DNA from: RCIO01 sp040880025 | Lineage (GTDB): Bacteria; Pseudomonadota; Alphaproteobacteria; Rhizobiales; Rhizobiaceae | Assembly: GCA_040880025.1 (NCBI GenBank) | Contig: JBBDJD010000005.1 | Span: 62,001-126,000 of the forward strand | DNA: 64,000 nucleotides | Direction of reading: 5' to 3' | Shown: piece by piece, positions 26,622-35,301 of the stretch | Numbering within the stretch: the stretch's first letter is position 1 | Layout of the letters: each line of letters opens with the position of its first letter | Position numbers and translations under genes: made by a program | Notes under the pieces: model-generated | Database searches by the model: none | Seen by the model: only the letters and a program-made list of their open reading frames with translations | What the model was told of the DNA's origin: nothing

Positions 26622-27473
26622 ATGGCACTTCCGGCTTACACGACAACCGCCGAGCGGGTCTGGCACTATGCGTTCGGGATCATCTGCGCGCTGATCTTCT
26701 TTTTCCTGGTCGCGCCGATCGTGGTGATCATCCCGCTGTCATTCAACGCGCAGCCGTACTTCACCTTCACGAAGGAAATGCTGTCGTTCGATCCCGACGG
26801 CTATTCGCTGCGCTGGTACAATGCGTTGCTCGGCTCGAACGAGTGGATGAGTTCGATCCGCAACTCGTTCATCATCTCGATTTCGTCGACCGTCATAGCG
26901 ACCTCGCTGGGCACGCTGGCCGCGCTCGGGCTCAACCGGCCGAACATGCCGGCGAGAGGCATCATTACGGCGGTTCTGATCTCGCCGATGATCGTGCCGC
27001 TGATCATCACCGCGGCGGCGCTGTTTTCCTTCTTCGCGCGCGTCGGCCTGTCGAACACGTTCCCCGGCATCATCCTTGCCCACGTCGTGCTCGGCACGCC
27101 TTTCGTGGTGCTGACGGTGACGGCCTCGCTGGCCGGTTTCAACGAGACGCTGATCCGCGCCTCGCAAAGCCTCGGCGCCAATCAGACCACGACCTTCTTC
27201 AAGGTGATCCTGCCGCTGCTCTTGCCGGGTGTGATAGCGGGAGCCCTGTTTGCCTTCGTCACCTCGCTGGACGAGGTGGTGATCGTCAACTTCATGGCCG
27301 GGCCGGAGCAGACACCGATGACGGTGCGCATGTTCTCCGGCTTGCGCGAGGAAATCAGCCCGACCATCCTGGCGCTGGCAAGTCTGCTGGTGGCGATGTC
27401 GATCCTGCTTCTGACCACGCTGGAACTGATCCGCCGCCGCAACGAGCGGCTGCGCGGCATGACGCCGGGCTGA
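26622..27473 (+). CDS. potC: ABC transporter permease, PotC type
   Basis: A 283-residue permease with six hydrophobic helices (residues about 15-40, 75-98, 108-135, 142-165, 195-220 and 245-270) and the EAA-like loop TLIRASQSLGANQTTTFFKVILPLL. It pairs with the PotB-type permease upstream, 10 bases away. It ends 11 bases from the stop of convergent pbpC; no clear terminator lies between them. Confidence 0.93.
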   Translation: MALPAYTTTAERVWHYAFGIICALIFFFLVAPIVVIIPLSFNAQPYFTFTKEMLSFDPDGYSLRWYNALLGSNEWMSSIRNSFIISISSTVIATSLGTLAALGLNRPNMPARGIITAVLISPMIVPLIITAAALFSFFARVGLSNTFPGIILAHVVLGTPFVVLTVTASLAGFNETLIRASQSLGANQTTTFFKVILPLLLPGVIAGALFAFVTSLDEVVIVNFMAGPEQTPMTVRMFSGLREEISPTILALASLLVAMSILLLTTLELIRRRNERLRGMTPG

Positions 27474-27484
27474 CTGCCGGAACG

Positions 27485-29572
27485 CTATTCCAGGAACACG
27501 TTGACGCTGGCGGCGCGGCCGGCGGCGTCGATGACGGTGAGGGTGGAGAACCCTTCGCCGTCCGGCTGCCAGCTTGTCGTGCGGCGGCGGACCAGCTCCT
27601 CCAGCGGGCGGCCGTTTGCCAGCCAACGGAAGGGCGCGCGACCGCCCTGCAGTTTCAGCACAAGCCTTGCATCGCCGCCGATGGACGCCAGGTCGACGCG
27701 CGCGCCCTGGGGCGGGAACACGATCTCCGGCGCGGCCTCCACGACACCGGCTGGCGCCTTTTCCGACGTGGTCGACATGAAGCGGCGCATGGTGACGGGC
27801 AGGTCGTGCCTCGCCAGCCGTACAGCGCCGGGAGGCGGGGAAGGGTGTTCCACGAAAGCCACGCCTGAGCGCGAGAACGCGTCGAACAGGATCGGCGCGG
27901 CCGTGTCGAAGCCGGATATGCCGGGCACGGGACCGCCATCAGGCCTGCCGACCCAGACACCCAGCACATGCCGGCCATCGAACCCGATCGACCAGGCATC
28001 GCGATAGCCGTAGCTGGTGCCTGTCTTGTAGGCGATGCCGATCTTTGGCGCGCCGCGCGGCGGCGCCACGCCAGACAATATGTCGACGACCTGCCAGTTG
28101 GCCGCGGCGTCGAGCAGGCGGACCGGTTGTGGTTGCGCCGTCTTGATGTGCAAGGGGGTGGCGAAACCGCTGTTGGGCAGCGCCGTGTAAAGCTGGACGA
28201 GGGCGTGCAATGTCAGACCGACGCCGCCGAGGCCCATGGCCAGTCCCGGCTTCTCGCCCGGCGGCAGTTCAAGCTTCACGTCTGCGTCGCGGAAACGCCC
28301 AGCGAGCCGGGTCGGCCCCAATGCGTCGAGCAGGCGGATCGCCGGCACGTTGAGCGAAAGCTGCAATGCCTCGCGGATGCTGACATCACCCATATAGGCC
28401 ATGTCGAAATTGCGCGGCCGATAGCCGGCGAAATTGGCCGGCCGGTCCTCAATCAGCGTCTGCTGGGAGACCAGGCCCTCCTCGAATGCCAGCCCGTAGA
28501 TGAAAGGCTTCAGAGTCGATCCCGGCGAGCGGACGGCGCGCGTGAGGTCGATCCAGCCGTTGCGGCCGGCATCGAAGAAATCCGCGGAGCCGACTTCGGC
28601 CAAAATCTCGCCGGTGCGGGCATCGGCCATCAACATGGCGACGGAAGCCTTGTCGCCGATGCGGGCGGCTGCCTCGCCGGCAACAGTCTCGAGCTGCTTC
28701 TGGATCGAGCGGTCGATGGTGAGTTCAATGCGCGAGGCGGCGGGATCGGCCAGACGGGCGGCGTCGGCCGCATGGGCGGCGAGTGCAGGGAGCTGCCGGC
28801 GTCCTTCCGGAACGATGGTCACGGACGAGGCGCGCGAAGCCTCGGTCTTGCTCATCAGGCCGGCATCCACCAAGCGCATTAGAACGCGGTCGCGGGCGGT
28901 GTGGGCATTTGCCGGATGGCGGTCGGGTCGGCGCGCCTCGGGCGACTGGGGCAGGGCGACGAGAAGCGCCGCCTCGCCGACGGTGAGGCGACGCGGCTCC
29001 TTGCCGAACCATGCGAGCGAAGCGGCGCGAACACCTTCTATGTTGCCGCCATACGGTGCGAGCGTCAGATAGCGTTTGAGGATTTCGTCCTTCGACAGCC
29101 GCCGCTCGATCTGCCAGGCGCGGAACATCTGCTTGAGCTTGGCTGCGACCGAGCGGCTCTCGCGCGGCTCAATCAGCCGGGCAAGCTGCATGGATATCGT
29201 GGAGCCGCCCGACACGATGCGGCCATTGGCGAGCAGCTGCCCGGTGGCGCGCAGCATGGCGGCGAAGTCGATGCCGGCGTGCTCGCGGAAGCGCTTGTCC
29301 TCATAGGCGATCAGCATGTCGAGGAAATGCGGATCGACCTCCCGCAGATCGACCGCCATGCGCCAGCGGCCGTCGGGCGCCGCGTAGGCGCGAAGCAGTT
29401 CGCCATTGCGGTCAAGCACTTCGGCCGAGATGGGCGCGGGGTCCAGCGGCGGCGCAAATGCGCGATCGGCCTCCAGCGCCGCGATCATGCCGGTCATGGC
29501 CAGCGCCGCCGCCGCGGCAAGCGCGGTGGCGGAACGGGGCAGCAGCTTCCGGGGAAGCCGGGCGCGGATCAA
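27485..29572 (-). CDS. pbpC: Penicillin-binding protein 1C
   Basis: A 695-residue bifunctional peptidoglycan synthase. One N-terminal membrane helix (about residues 16-34) anchors it in the inner membrane. The GT51 glycosyltransferase domain shows EDKRF at 91-95 and GGSTISMQLAR; the transpeptidase domain has SPGSTLKP (Ser352), SLN near 410 and KTGTS (Lys516). The C-terminal about 90 residues fit the BiPBP_C domain (FPPQGARVDL...). The ATG overlaps the upstream alpha-2-macroglobulin gene by 4 bases, the well-known envelope-defence pair. Confidence 0.96.
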   Translation of the reverse strand: MIRARLPRKLLPRSATALAAAAALAMTGMIAALEADRAFAPPLDPAPISAEVLDRNGELLRAYAAPDGRWRMAVDLREVDPHFLDMLIAYEDKRFREHAGIDFAAMLRATGQLLANGRIVSGGSTISMQLARLIEPRESRSVAAKLKQMFRAWQIERRLSKDEILKRYLTLAPYGGNIEGVRAASLAWFGKEPRRLTVGEAALLVALPQSPEARRPDRHPANAHTARDRVLMRLVDAGLMSKTEASRASSVTIVPEGRRQLPALAAHAADAARLADPAASRIELTIDRSIQKQLETVAGEAAARIGDKASVAMLMADARTGEILAEVGSADFFDAGRNGWIDLTRAVRSPGSTLKPFIYGLAFEEGLVSQQTLIEDRPANFAGYRPRNFDMAYMGDVSIREALQLSLNVPAIRLLDALGPTRLAGRFRDADVKLELPPGEKPGLAMGLGGVGLTLHALVQLYTALPNSGFATPLHIKTAQPQPVRLLDAAANWQVVDILSGVAPPRGAPKIGIAYKTGTSYGYRDAWSIGFDGRHVLGVWVGRPDGGPVPGISGFDTAAPILFDAFSRSGVAFVEHPSPPPGAVRLARHDLPVTMRRFMSTTSEKAPAGVVEAAPEIVFPPQGARVDLASIGGDARLVLKLQGGRAPFRWLANGRPLEELVRRRTTSWQPDGEGFSTLTVIDAAGRAASVNVFLE

Positions 29573-32500
29573 GGCGCGATCACCTCCATGTAGCCGTCGC
29601 CGGTGCGCGCGTGGAACTGCGGCCGGTACATATCCTCCACATGCGCCGCCGGGTGTGCATAAACGCCGGGCGTTACCGCGCGCACGACATAGGCCATGAC
29701 CATCTCGCGGTCATTGCCTGCCGACCGGTCGAACGCCGCCACAAAACGATCGTCGCGGAATTCGACATGGGCATAGTCGGTACCGGGCAGCCAGCCGAAA
29801 TTCGACAGGTCGGCGCTGCTCACCAGGCTCGGATTGTCGATCTCGAAGCCGGCCGGCAACAGATCACTCACCAGAACATCGGAATGCCAGGCATTCTCCT
29901 CCGTGACACGCAGCACAACCACGAAACGTTCGTTCTGCGTGACCGTGCTGACGTTCGCCGGCGTGCCGTCCATGTCGTAGTAGGTGCGCTCGATGGTGAA
30001 GCCCTCGCCGCCGGCTGGCAGCGGCTGGGCCGGTGTCGCCACCGTTGTCACCACCGCATCGACGGGTGCTGCGCCGCGGTTGACGATGGTCACCGGATTG
30101 CCGGGCAGGTCCAGCCCGTCCAGCCTGGCGGCATAGTTGCCCATATGGGAGGCGCCGTCGATCTCGAGACGGACCGCTTCGCTGCCCTGCGCCAACGCGC
30201 GGGCGGCGAGCAGCATCCATGCCTGTTCCTGCGTGGACAGGTAACGGTCCTCGCCGCTCACCCGGGCGGCATAGGAGATCATTTCCGGGACCATGCCCGG
30301 CACCGGCCGGGTCTCGGCAGCCAGCGCAAGGATCGCCGCTCCGTCGCGCAGTGAAGAGCCGTAGTCCGACCGGTAATGGTCGGTCTCCCCGTTTCGGGCC
30401 AGTTCAAGCGCGGAGCGGAACGCCCGCTCGGCGCGCAGTGAATCGCCGTAGAGAGCAAGGCTCGCGCCGATCTGCGCGCGGGCCATCGGCGTGCCGAACT
30501 CGTCAAGTTTGGTGTCGGCGTAGTAGCGCAGGTCGCCTGCCGAAGCGCGGCGGTTGCGGGCCAGAACATAGAGCGCATAGCCGATCTCGGGACCGCGCTC
30601 GACCAGATCCAGATCATAGGCGGTCGAGTTCTGGAGATTATCCAGCGCGAGCCGCATTCCTTCCGCCGGCACCTCATAGTCGAGTTCGCGGGCGCGGGTC
30701 AGGAAGTCGGTCACGTAGGAATCGAGCCACAGATCGCCGTAGCCCGGCGCCCAAAGGCCGAAGCTGCCCGACGACGACTGGTAGGACAGCACGCGCAGGA
30801 TCGCGTCCTGCACGCGTTTTTCGACCTCGGGATCGGGTTCGAGCCCCGCTTGAGCCGACAGTTCGGCGACATAGAGCAGCGGCAGGGCGCGGCTCGTTGT
30901 CTGCTCCGCACAGCCATAGGGGTAGCGGTCGAGGCTCATCAGCAGCGAGGGGATGTCGAACGCGGCCACCGGCGAGACACCGATGGAGACTGTCGCGCCG
31001 TCGAGCAGGCTGTCGCCCAGAAGTTCTTCGTCGACCGTGATCGAACCGCCATTCGCCGCGAGCGAGACGATGCGGCGTGTCGTGACCGGCTGCGCGGACG
31101 GGCGAACCGGAATCGACAAATTGTGTTCGATTTCGGCGCCGCCGGCATGCGCCAGTTGCACCGAGATTGCCGAGCGGCCGGTCATTTCCGCGGTGAGCGG
31201 GACAGATACGGCTCGCCTTTCGCCGGATGCGAGCGTGATCGTCTGCCCGCTTTGTCCAGCATTCACGCCCCCGTCGGTCAACACGCTCAGCGTGTATTCG
31301 CCGGCCGGGCCGTCCGTGTTGGCGATGTCGAGGCGCAGCGAAGCAGTGTCGCCCGGCGCCATAAAGCGCGGCAGGCCGGCCGTCACGACGACCGGTTCGC
31401 GCACGATGACGTCGGTCTCGGCATTGCCGACGGCGTTCTTCGTCCATGCAACGGCCATCAGCCGCACAGTGCCGTTGAACTGCGGGATGTCGAACGAGAT
31501 GACCGCGCGGCCATCGGCGTCGAGCTCGACCGGGCCGGTGAAGAAGGCGACGAGTTCCTCCGTGGGCGGACTGCCCTCGACAGCCATGCCGCCGCCATCG
31601 CCGCCGGTGCGAATGCGGCCCGCGGCGCCAAGCGAGCCGTCGATCAGGCGGCCGTAGAGGTCGCGCAGTTCGAGGCCGAGCCGTCGCTGGCCGTAATACC
31701 AACCGGTCGGGTCGGGCGCTTCGTAGCTGGTCAGATTGAGGATGCCGACATCGACGGCCGCCAGCATGACGTAGGCGGTTTCGCCGGCAGCGCCGGGAAC
31801 GGACACAGGCACGGCAAGCGGGCCGCGCGGCTTCGACTGCGCCGGGGCTTCAAGCGCCACGTCGAGCTTGCGCGGGCCCGGGTCGATCGACAGCCATTTC
31901 AGCCCGATCGCGCGGGCCGGCATGCGCGTCTGCTCGGCGTCGCCAGGCCGGAACAGGGTGGCCGTGACATAGGCGCCGGCGCCCCAATCCTCGCTGACCG
32001 GTATGTCGATGGTCGCGCCGCCTTCGGGTACGCTGGCAGTGAAGGTTTCCAGCAGACGGTCGGCGCCCACGGTGACAAGCAGCTCACCGGCAAAGCGTGG
32101 CGAGACCTGAAGTCGGGCGGTATCGCCTGCCGCGTATTCCTCCCGGTCGAGGGCAATCTCCAGGCCGTCGGGCGTTTCGGTCGAACTTGCCGCGACGTAC
32201 CAGCCGGCGTCGAACTCGACGCTGGTCTGCGGCCCGGCAGGGTCTGGCGTCTCCACTGTGAGCCGGTAGCGTCCCCATGCGACCGCCGCCTGGATGCGGC
32301 CTTCGGTATCCGCGCCGACATCGAGGCGGCCATCGGCGACCTTGGTTTCGTAGGTGATTGGCTCGTAATTCCAGCGATCGCCGTTTCGGTACCACTGATA
32401 GCGGCGATCGAGCTTTTCCAACGTCCAGATCAGGCCGTCCATGACGGCGCGTTCACCGCCGGGCGTGGCGCCGATGACCCGGAAGGACGCAACCGCGCCT

Positions 32501-35034
32501 TCCGGCACCGAGCCGCCGGAAAACTCCGGACGGATGCCGATCAGGTCGCTATCCGGTTCGATGCCGATTTCAGCTGAGCGCTCGACGGCGCGCCCGGCGC
32601 CCTCGCGCATGCGCAGCACGACATTTGCGTTCACGCGCTGGGTCGTTGACGGGATGGCGTTCACGACGACATCGAAACTCGCCTTGCCGTCGTCGTCGGT
32701 CAACGGAAGGTCGGTCAGCGGCGTGATGCTGGCGACCTCGTCGCCCTCTTCATCGGCGAGGCCGAACAGGTAGCCGGGGAACGCGGCCCAGTCGCGCGTG
32801 GTCGAAAGCGCGACCTCGCCTTCCATGGAAAGGCCGGCCGCCGGCGCGCCATAAAGGAAGCGGCCGTCCACTTCGACAAGCGCAGGCTCGCCGACAGCGA
32901 TCTCGTCGCCGGCGGATTCCATGTCGAACTCGATGCGGTCGGGCACGAAGTCCTCGACGAGGAAACGCCCATCGGCAACCGACGTTTTCTCCGGATCGGC
33001 GTGGACGCGGTAAGTCCAGGTGCCGCGCATCGCATTCGCCTGCAGTTGCAGATCGACCGCGTAGCCGCCCATGGCCTCGCCGCCGGCGACGATGCGCCGG
33101 TCCTCGACGCCGTCGGGGCGGGTGAAGATGAAGGTCAACGGCAGGTCCTCGACCGCCGTCGCCGCGTCGTCCCGGGCAAGCGCCGCCGCATGGACGGTCT
33201 CGCCGGCGCGATAGATGCCGCGTTCGGTCCACGCGAACACGTCGAGCGCGCCGGGGGCGGCGCGGCCGGTGACGCCGCGGTCGGACAGGTCGAAGCCGGC
33301 GCGCGTCATGTCGAGGAAGACGAAATCGCTGCCGCCGCCGCGGGCGAGAAGCACCGCCGGCGCCAGACCGGCATTGCCGCGGGTCAGGCCGGGTGTGAAC
33401 GAAGCCTGGCCGTTTGCGTCCGTCGTCGCGGTTCCGAGAATCTCGTTGTTGCGGGCAAGCAGAGTGAGTTCGGCGCCCTCGATGGGCGTCGCGGTCGACA
33501 GCGAGCGCGCGAAGACCGTCAGCCCGTCAACGCCGGTATAGGTGGAGAGGCCGATGTCGGAAACGACGAGCCATTGCGTGGCCTTGGCCGACCAGTATTC
33601 GCTCTGGTCTCCCTTGGGCGTGGCCGACAGCACATATACGCCCGGCTTGCGCTCAGGCAGCGCCTCGTCGACCGGAAAGCTGGTCGTCACTTCCGAATTG
33701 AGTTCGGAGCGGATGTCGATTTCGCCTTCCCAGACCGGCTGGCCGAGTTCGTCACCGACCTCCGAGAGGCTGTAGCCGTCGAGTTGGCGCAGGAAACTGT
33801 AGCCCGAAAGCAGCTGCGCGAGCGCGCGGTCACCGACCCTGTACATTTTCAGTTCGGCAATTTCGGTGTTGACGCTGATCAGCGGAATGCCGCGACGGGC
33901 GGTCGACGGCAGGACAAAATTGTCGCCGGTGAAGCGAAGCGAGGGCTCGCGGTCGCGCACATAGATATTGAGCGCGACCGGGCTGGCGATGACCTCGCCG
34001 ATGGCCGAAGGCAGGCCGGAGCGGACCAGGATGTCGTAATATTCGCCATGTTCCAGCCCCTCGACGCAGAGCTGCTTCTCGCCCGCGTCGACCGCCTTCG
34101 GCAGGCGGCCGTCGACGGTGACGAATGAGGCGTAGTCGGTGCCGGTTTTCACCAGCGCTTCGGAGAATTGCAGGCAAATGCGCGGTGCGACGGTGTCGGA
34201 ATTGACGGTGTGATCGACGACGCGGAAACCCTTGCGGGCGCGCAAGTCGTCGAGCGCGGCGCGCACTTCAGCGCTGTTTCGCAGTTCGAGGCTGGCATTG
34301 TAGGCTTCGATCGCCGGGCGGTAGAGATCGCGCCGGTCGAGCGAGCGCGCCAGATGGGCGAGCGAACCCGCCCGTTCCGAGGCGCCGCGCGTCAGCTTGT
34401 AGGCATTGAGCGCCGAGGACGTAGCGGCGCGTGCGAAGGCTCCGCTTTCAAAACTGTTTTCGGTTTGCACGGCCAGCAGCGCATCGGTCAGCTTGGTCCA
34501 TACCGGCCGCTCATCGGGTGAAATGCGCAACGCCTGACGATAGGATTGCGTCGCGGCGCGCGCGTCTCCGGAGGCCAATGCGTTGTCGGCCACGGCGATG
34601 AATACGCCGATGCCCATACCGGGGTCCGGCCGCGCTTCGGCCATCAGATCGGAGCGGTAGCGTATCGCCTCGTCGGCGACATTTTCGGGAAGGAAAGTCA
34701 GGCTGGCAGGGGCTCCGATGTCCGGCTCGCCGGACGAATAGGCGACACGTCCGGCCACGGCCCCGGGGAAAGGGTTGAGCGCGCTGAAATCGGACTTGAG
34801 GAAACACCACTGCGCGTTGGTGTTGTAGGTGAAGGCGCGGCATGCGCCATCGTCCAGGCAGGCCTGGGCGCATTGTTTGAGCGTCAGGTCGCGTTCGGTT
34901 CTGAGATCGAAGCCGAAATAGTCACTGTCCTGCGAGAGGACGATGCTGCGCTGATCCTGCGCAGCCGCCGATCCGACTGAAACGACTGTGGCAATGAAAA
35001 CCAGAAAAATGAACTGGACCGCGCGCATGGCCAT
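29569..35034 (-). CDS. Bacterial alpha-2-macroglobulin (YfhM type) with N-terminal PAN domain
   Basis: An 1821-residue periplasmic protease trap. The signal peptide (MAMRAVQFIFLVFIATVVSVGSAAA in two halves: hydrophobic core residues 6-22) lacks a lipobox. A PAN/Apple-like domain follows (CAQACLDDGACRAF, WCFLK, residues about 50-95), then MG domains. The thioester motif CAEQ is intact with Cys1375 in YPYGCAEQ, so it should trap proteases covalently. I chose the ATG at 35034 because GGAGGAG precedes it; the longer open frame has no signal at its start. It forms an operon with pbpC, consistent with guarding the cell when the wall is breached. Confidence 0.93.
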   Translation of the reverse strand: MAMRAVQFIFLVFIATVVSVGSAAAQDQRSIVLSQDSDYFGFDLRTERDLTLKQCAQACLDDGACRAFTYNTNAQWCFLKSDFSALNPFPGAVAGRVAYSSGEPDIGAPASLTFLPENVADEAIRYRSDLMAEARPDPGMGIGVFIAVADNALASGDARAATQSYRQALRISPDERPVWTKLTDALLAVQTENSFESGAFARAATSSALNAYKLTRGASERAGSLAHLARSLDRRDLYRPAIEAYNASLELRNSAEVRAALDDLRARKGFRVVDHTVNSDTVAPRICLQFSEALVKTGTDYASFVTVDGRLPKAVDAGEKQLCVEGLEHGEYYDILVRSGLPSAIGEVIASPVALNIYVRDREPSLRFTGDNFVLPSTARRGIPLISVNTEIAELKMYRVGDRALAQLLSGYSFLRQLDGYSLSEVGDELGQPVWEGEIDIRSELNSEVTTSFPVDEALPERKPGVYVLSATPKGDQSEYWSAKATQWLVVSDIGLSTYTGVDGLTVFARSLSTATPIEGAELTLLARNNEILGTATTDANGQASFTPGLTRGNAGLAPAVLLARGGGSDFVFLDMTRAGFDLSDRGVTGRAAPGALDVFAWTERGIYRAGETVHAAALARDDAATAVEDLPLTFIFTRPDGVEDRRIVAGGEAMGGYAVDLQLQANAMRGTWTYRVHADPEKTSVADGRFLVEDFVPDRIEFDMESAGDEIAVGEPALVEVDGRFLYGAPAAGLSMEGEVALSTTRDWAAFPGYLFGLADEEGDEVASITPLTDLPLTDDDGKASFDVVVNAIPSTTQRVNANVVLRMREGAGRAVERSAEIGIEPDSDLIGIRPEFSGGSVPEGAVASFRVIGATPGGERAVMDGLIWTLEKLDRRYQWYRNGDRWNYEPITYETKVADGRLDVGADTEGRIQAAVAWGRYRLTVETPDPAGPQTSVEFDAGWYVAASSTETPDGLEIALDREEYAAGDTARLQVSPRFAGELLVTVGADRLLETFTASVPEGGATIDIPVSEDWGAGAYVTATLFRPGDAEQTRMPARAIGLKWLSIDPGPRKLDVALEAPAQSKPRGPLAVPVSVPGAAGETAYVMLAAVDVGILNLTSYEAPDPTGWYYGQRRLGLELRDLYGRLIDGSLGAAGRIRTGGDGGGMAVEGSPPTEELVAFFTGPVELDADGRAVISFDIPQFNGTVRLMAVAWTKNAVGNAETDVIVREPVVVTAGLPRFMAPGDTASLRLDIANTDGPAGEYTLSVLTDGGVNAGQSGQTITLASGERRAVSVPLTAEMTGRSAISVQLAHAGGAEIEHNLSIPVRPSAQPVTTRRIVSLAANGGSITVDEELLGDSLLDGATVSIGVSPVAAFDIPSLLMSLDRYPYGCAEQTTSRALPLLYVAELSAQAGLEPDPEVEKRVQDAILRVLSYQSSSGSFGLWAPGYGDLWLDSYVTDFLTRARELDYEVPAEGMRLALDNLQNSTAYDLDLVERGPEIGYALYVLARNRRASAGDLRYYADTKLDEFGTPMARAQIGASLALYGDSLRAERAFRSALELARNGETDHYRSDYGSSLRDGAAILALAAETRPVPGMVPEMISYAARVSGEDRYLSTQEQAWMLLAARALAQGSEAVRLEIDGASHMGNYAARLDGLDLPGNPVTIVNRGAAPVDAVVTTVATPAQPLPAGGEGFTIERTYYDMDGTPANVSTVTQNERFVVVLRVTEENAWHSDVLVSDLLPAGFEIDNPSLVSSADLSNFGWLPGTDYAHVEFRDDRFVAAFDRSAGNDREMVMAYVVRAVTPGVYAHPAAHVEDMYRPQFHARTGDGYMEVIAP

Positions 35035-35144
35035 GCTGCTCCTCCAACAGTATCCGCATCCCTTCGGACAATCTGGCGCCGGTGCGACACCGGATGTCAA
35101 TGCCACCCTAAGGTGTGTCTGCGACGGCCAGATCACGTTTGCCC

Positions 35145-35170
35145 TGCCTTATTGCCGTGCTAAGGCAATA
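35145..35170. promoter_or_regulatory. Overlapping inverted repeats in the divergent alpha-2-macroglobulin/tamA control region
   Basis: Two perfect 7-bp inverted repeats share bases: TGCCTTA (35145-35151) with TAAGGCA (35161-35167), and TATTGCC (35150-35156) with GGCAATA (35164-35170). They could be an operator or two alternative RNA hairpins. The region 35035-35300 holds the promoters of both divergent operons and no gene. Confidence 0.4.
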
Positions 35171-35287
35171 CGGGGACAGTCAGACGGGCCGGAATCCATG
35201 CTCCGTTACCGCCTGAAACAGAGTGTGAACTTGGGATTGTGGCCGCATTAGGTGCGCCCAGCTTCAATACCAATTTAGGATTTGTGG

Positions 35288-35301
35288 TTACTCTAGAGTA
35301 A
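35288..35301. promoter_or_regulatory. 14-bp perfect palindrome at the tamA start codon
   Basis: TTACTCTAGAGTAA is its own reverse complement and ends on the A of the tamA ATG. No recognisable Shine-Dalgarno lies between it and the start, so it may be an operator, a translation-blocking hairpin, or a core promoter of a near-leaderless mRNA. Confidence 0.4.
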
